Source of the DNA: an uncultured Eubacteriales bacterium
GTDB lineage: Bacteria; Bacillota; Clostridia; Lachnospirales; Lachnospiraceae
DNA: 15,030 nucleotides
NCBI GenBank assembly: GCA_900549105.1
Contig: URND01000071.1
Coordinates: forward strand, 1 to 15,030
Direction: 5' to 3'
Each line of letters opens with the position of its first letter. Position 1 is the first letter of the stretch. The position numbers were made by a program, and so were the translations under genes. Shown one piece after another: positions 13,792 through 15,030 of this stretch. The notes beneath the pieces were generated by a model. The model did not search any database. It worked only from the letters and a program-made list of their open reading frames with translations, and was not told the origin of the DNA.

Positions 13792-15030
13792 TCAGGATAA
13801 ATCATCCCCTGTTTCCTCCTGCGTCTCTTCCTGTTTATTCTCCGGAAACAGATACGGCAGCACCATTTCATAAATCTCACTCATCACCGGCGCCGCAATC
13901 GTTCCGCCATAATAGGTCCCCACCGGCTCGTCAATAAGGATAATGCCGATAATCTCCGGATTTTCCACCGGAGAAAAGCCAATAAAAGAAGCAATATACT
14001 TCCCCGAACCCCTCGGCAGTTTTTGGGAGGTTGCTGTTTTTCCGCCCACCGCGTAGCCGGCTACCTGGCCGTTTTTCCCGGTTCCCTCGGATACAACCAG
14101 GCCAAGTAATTCCTTCATTGTTTCTGAAGTTTCCTTACTGATAGCTCCGCTTTTAACCGGATAGTCAAAAACAGTCTGTGTGTTTCCTTCTGAATCTGTC
14201 GTATACATTCCCAAATGGGGTGTGACCAGATTTCCTCCGTTAATCACAGCGCTCACAGCCCTTAAAAGCTGCAGGGGCGTAATCTGAAAAGACTGCCCAA
14301 AGGATATGGTTGCCAATTCCACAGCGCCCACATTTTCTATCTTGTGCATGATTGAGGCGGCTTCCCCCGGAAGGTCCACCCCGGTCTTCTCAAACAAACC
14401 AAGTTTTTCAAAATATTCATAGAGACCTTCAATCCCTACTCTCGCTCCCACATCCATAAATACCGGATTGCAGGAATTCATAAAACCTTCAGTAAAGGTC
14501 TCGCTTCCATGTCCCCCTGTTTTGTGGCACCGTATTTTCCGGTCTGCCACCACCCGGAATCCGGGACATGAAAATGTATCATTCAAAGTTACCACATTTT
14601 TCTCCAAAGCCGATGTGGCTGTAATAATTTTAAATGTGGAACCGGGTTCATATGTATCATTAATGCAGCCGTTGCGCCACATCTGATTCAGCAAATCCTG
14701 AGTATTCGCGGATTCATCGCCCGCAATCGGCTCAATCAAGGTAAATGGCTCATTCAGATTGAATTCCGGCACATTTACCATCGCATATATTTCCCCATTT
14801 TGGGGATTCATAAGAATGACAGAAACACTCTTTGCCTGTTTCTGTTTCATAACCTTCTCAGCTACCTGGGTCACATAGGATTGGATATTATAATCCAAAC
14901 TCAAATGAAGGCTTTCACCCATGACCGGGTCTACCCTGGTCTCAGCGCTGTTCTCCACTTCGATTCCGCGGACATCTGTCACCGTCAGAATACGGCCTTC
15001 GTCGCCCTGCAGATAGTCGTCATACATTAC
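13792..15030 (-). CDS. ftsI: Class B penicillin-binding protein (FtsI/SpoVD type), C-terminal part
   Basis: This is a membrane-anchored transpeptidase that cross-links septal peptidoglycan with its SEDS partner. The gene runs off the right edge; about 412 residues are visible, and the N-terminal membrane anchor and most of the dimerisation domain are outside. Counting from the first visible Met (15027), the nucleophile is S130 in YEPGSTFKI with K133, the second motif is SCN (185-187), and the third is K330-T-A-T in GGKTATSQKLP, where most relatives read KTGT. The domain ends in IYEMVLPYLFP and a short acidic tail; there is no PASTA domain, unlike B. subtilis SpoVD. It lies upstream of mraY, the normal dcw place. 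Whether it serves division, sporulation or both is undecided. Confidence 0.93.
   Translation of the reverse strand, partial: VMYDDYLQGDEGRILTVTDVRGIEVENSAETRVDPVMGESLHLSLDYNIQSYVTQVAEKVMKQKQAKSVSVILMNPQNGEIYAMVNVPEFNLNEPFTLIEPIAGDESANTQDLLNQMWRNGCINDTYEPGSTFKIITATSALEKNVVTLNDTFSCPGFRVVADRKIRCHKTGGHGSETFTEGFMNSCNPVFMDVGARVGIEGLYEYFEKLGLFEKTGVDLPGEAASIMHKIENVGAVELATISFGQSFQITPLQLLRAVSAVINGGNLVTPHLGMYTTDSEGNTQTVFDYPVKSGAISKETSETMKELLGLVVSEGTGKNGQVAGYAVGGKTATSQKLPRGSGKYIASFIGFSPVENPEIIGIILIDEPVGTYYGGTIAAPVMSEIYEMVLPYLFPENKQEETQEETGDDLS

Noticed and set aside
1..15030. CRISPR array, tRNA/rRNA genes, IS transposase, phage or toxin-antitoxin genes
   Set aside because: Looked for on both strands by pattern; nothing with repeat-spacer periodicity, tRNA landmarks or transposase motifs was seen.

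Overview
The window reads as a chromosomal segment of a Clostridia-type Firmicute, most likely close to Lachnospiraceae. The evidence is a division and cell wall (dcw) cluster that runs directly into spoIIGA-sigE-sigG, the synteny typical of spore-forming Firmicutes. Strong AGGAGG-type ribosome binding sites and TTGACA/TATAAT-type promoters fit the same picture. The species cannot be named from the sequence alone.

Region 1 (about 15030 to 6640, minus strand, read right to left) is the distal dcw cluster. It holds the C-terminal part of a class B penicillin-binding protein, mraY, murD, ftsW, murA, divIB/ftsQ and ftsZ, and closes with a strong terminator. Together these make lipid I (MraY), supply UDP-MurNAc precursors (MurA, MurD), polymerise and cross-link septal glycan (FtsW plus the PBP) and organise the division ring (DivIB, FtsZ). 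murE, murF, murG, murB and ftsA are not in the places where other Firmicutes often carry them. mraY and ftsZ each have a good internal promoter.

Region 2 (6634 to 4326, minus) is the sporulation sigma block. It has a spoIIG-type promoter with a 21-bp spacer and a perfect Spo0A box over the -35, then spoIIGA, sigE and sigG. SpoIIGA keeps its aspartic protease domain and one membrane helix but has lost about 110 N-terminal residues (TM1-4). The pro-region of sigma-E is also atypical. This is the most striking anomaly in the window and bears on whether the organism can complete sporulation.

Region 3 (4292 to 1251) looks like accessory material lying between sigG and ymxH-nrdR. It contains a stand-alone diaminobutyrate-type aminotransferase (minus), a bidirectional terminator, a eukaryotic-type HisA coupled by an ATGA overlap to a 99-residue protein of unknown function (plus), and a YbaK/EbsC deacylase (minus) that shares a compact divergent promoter with hisA.

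Region 4 (1250 to 1) holds the ymxH PRC-barrel sporulation protein and the nrdR repressor (both minus). Between them, 579-901 is a 323-bp imperfect palindrome with arms of about 155 bp, which abuts the ymxH stop codon and contains the -35 of the nrdR promoter. nrdR ends in a GC-rich terminator. No tRNA, rRNA, CRISPR array, complete IS element or phage module was seen.
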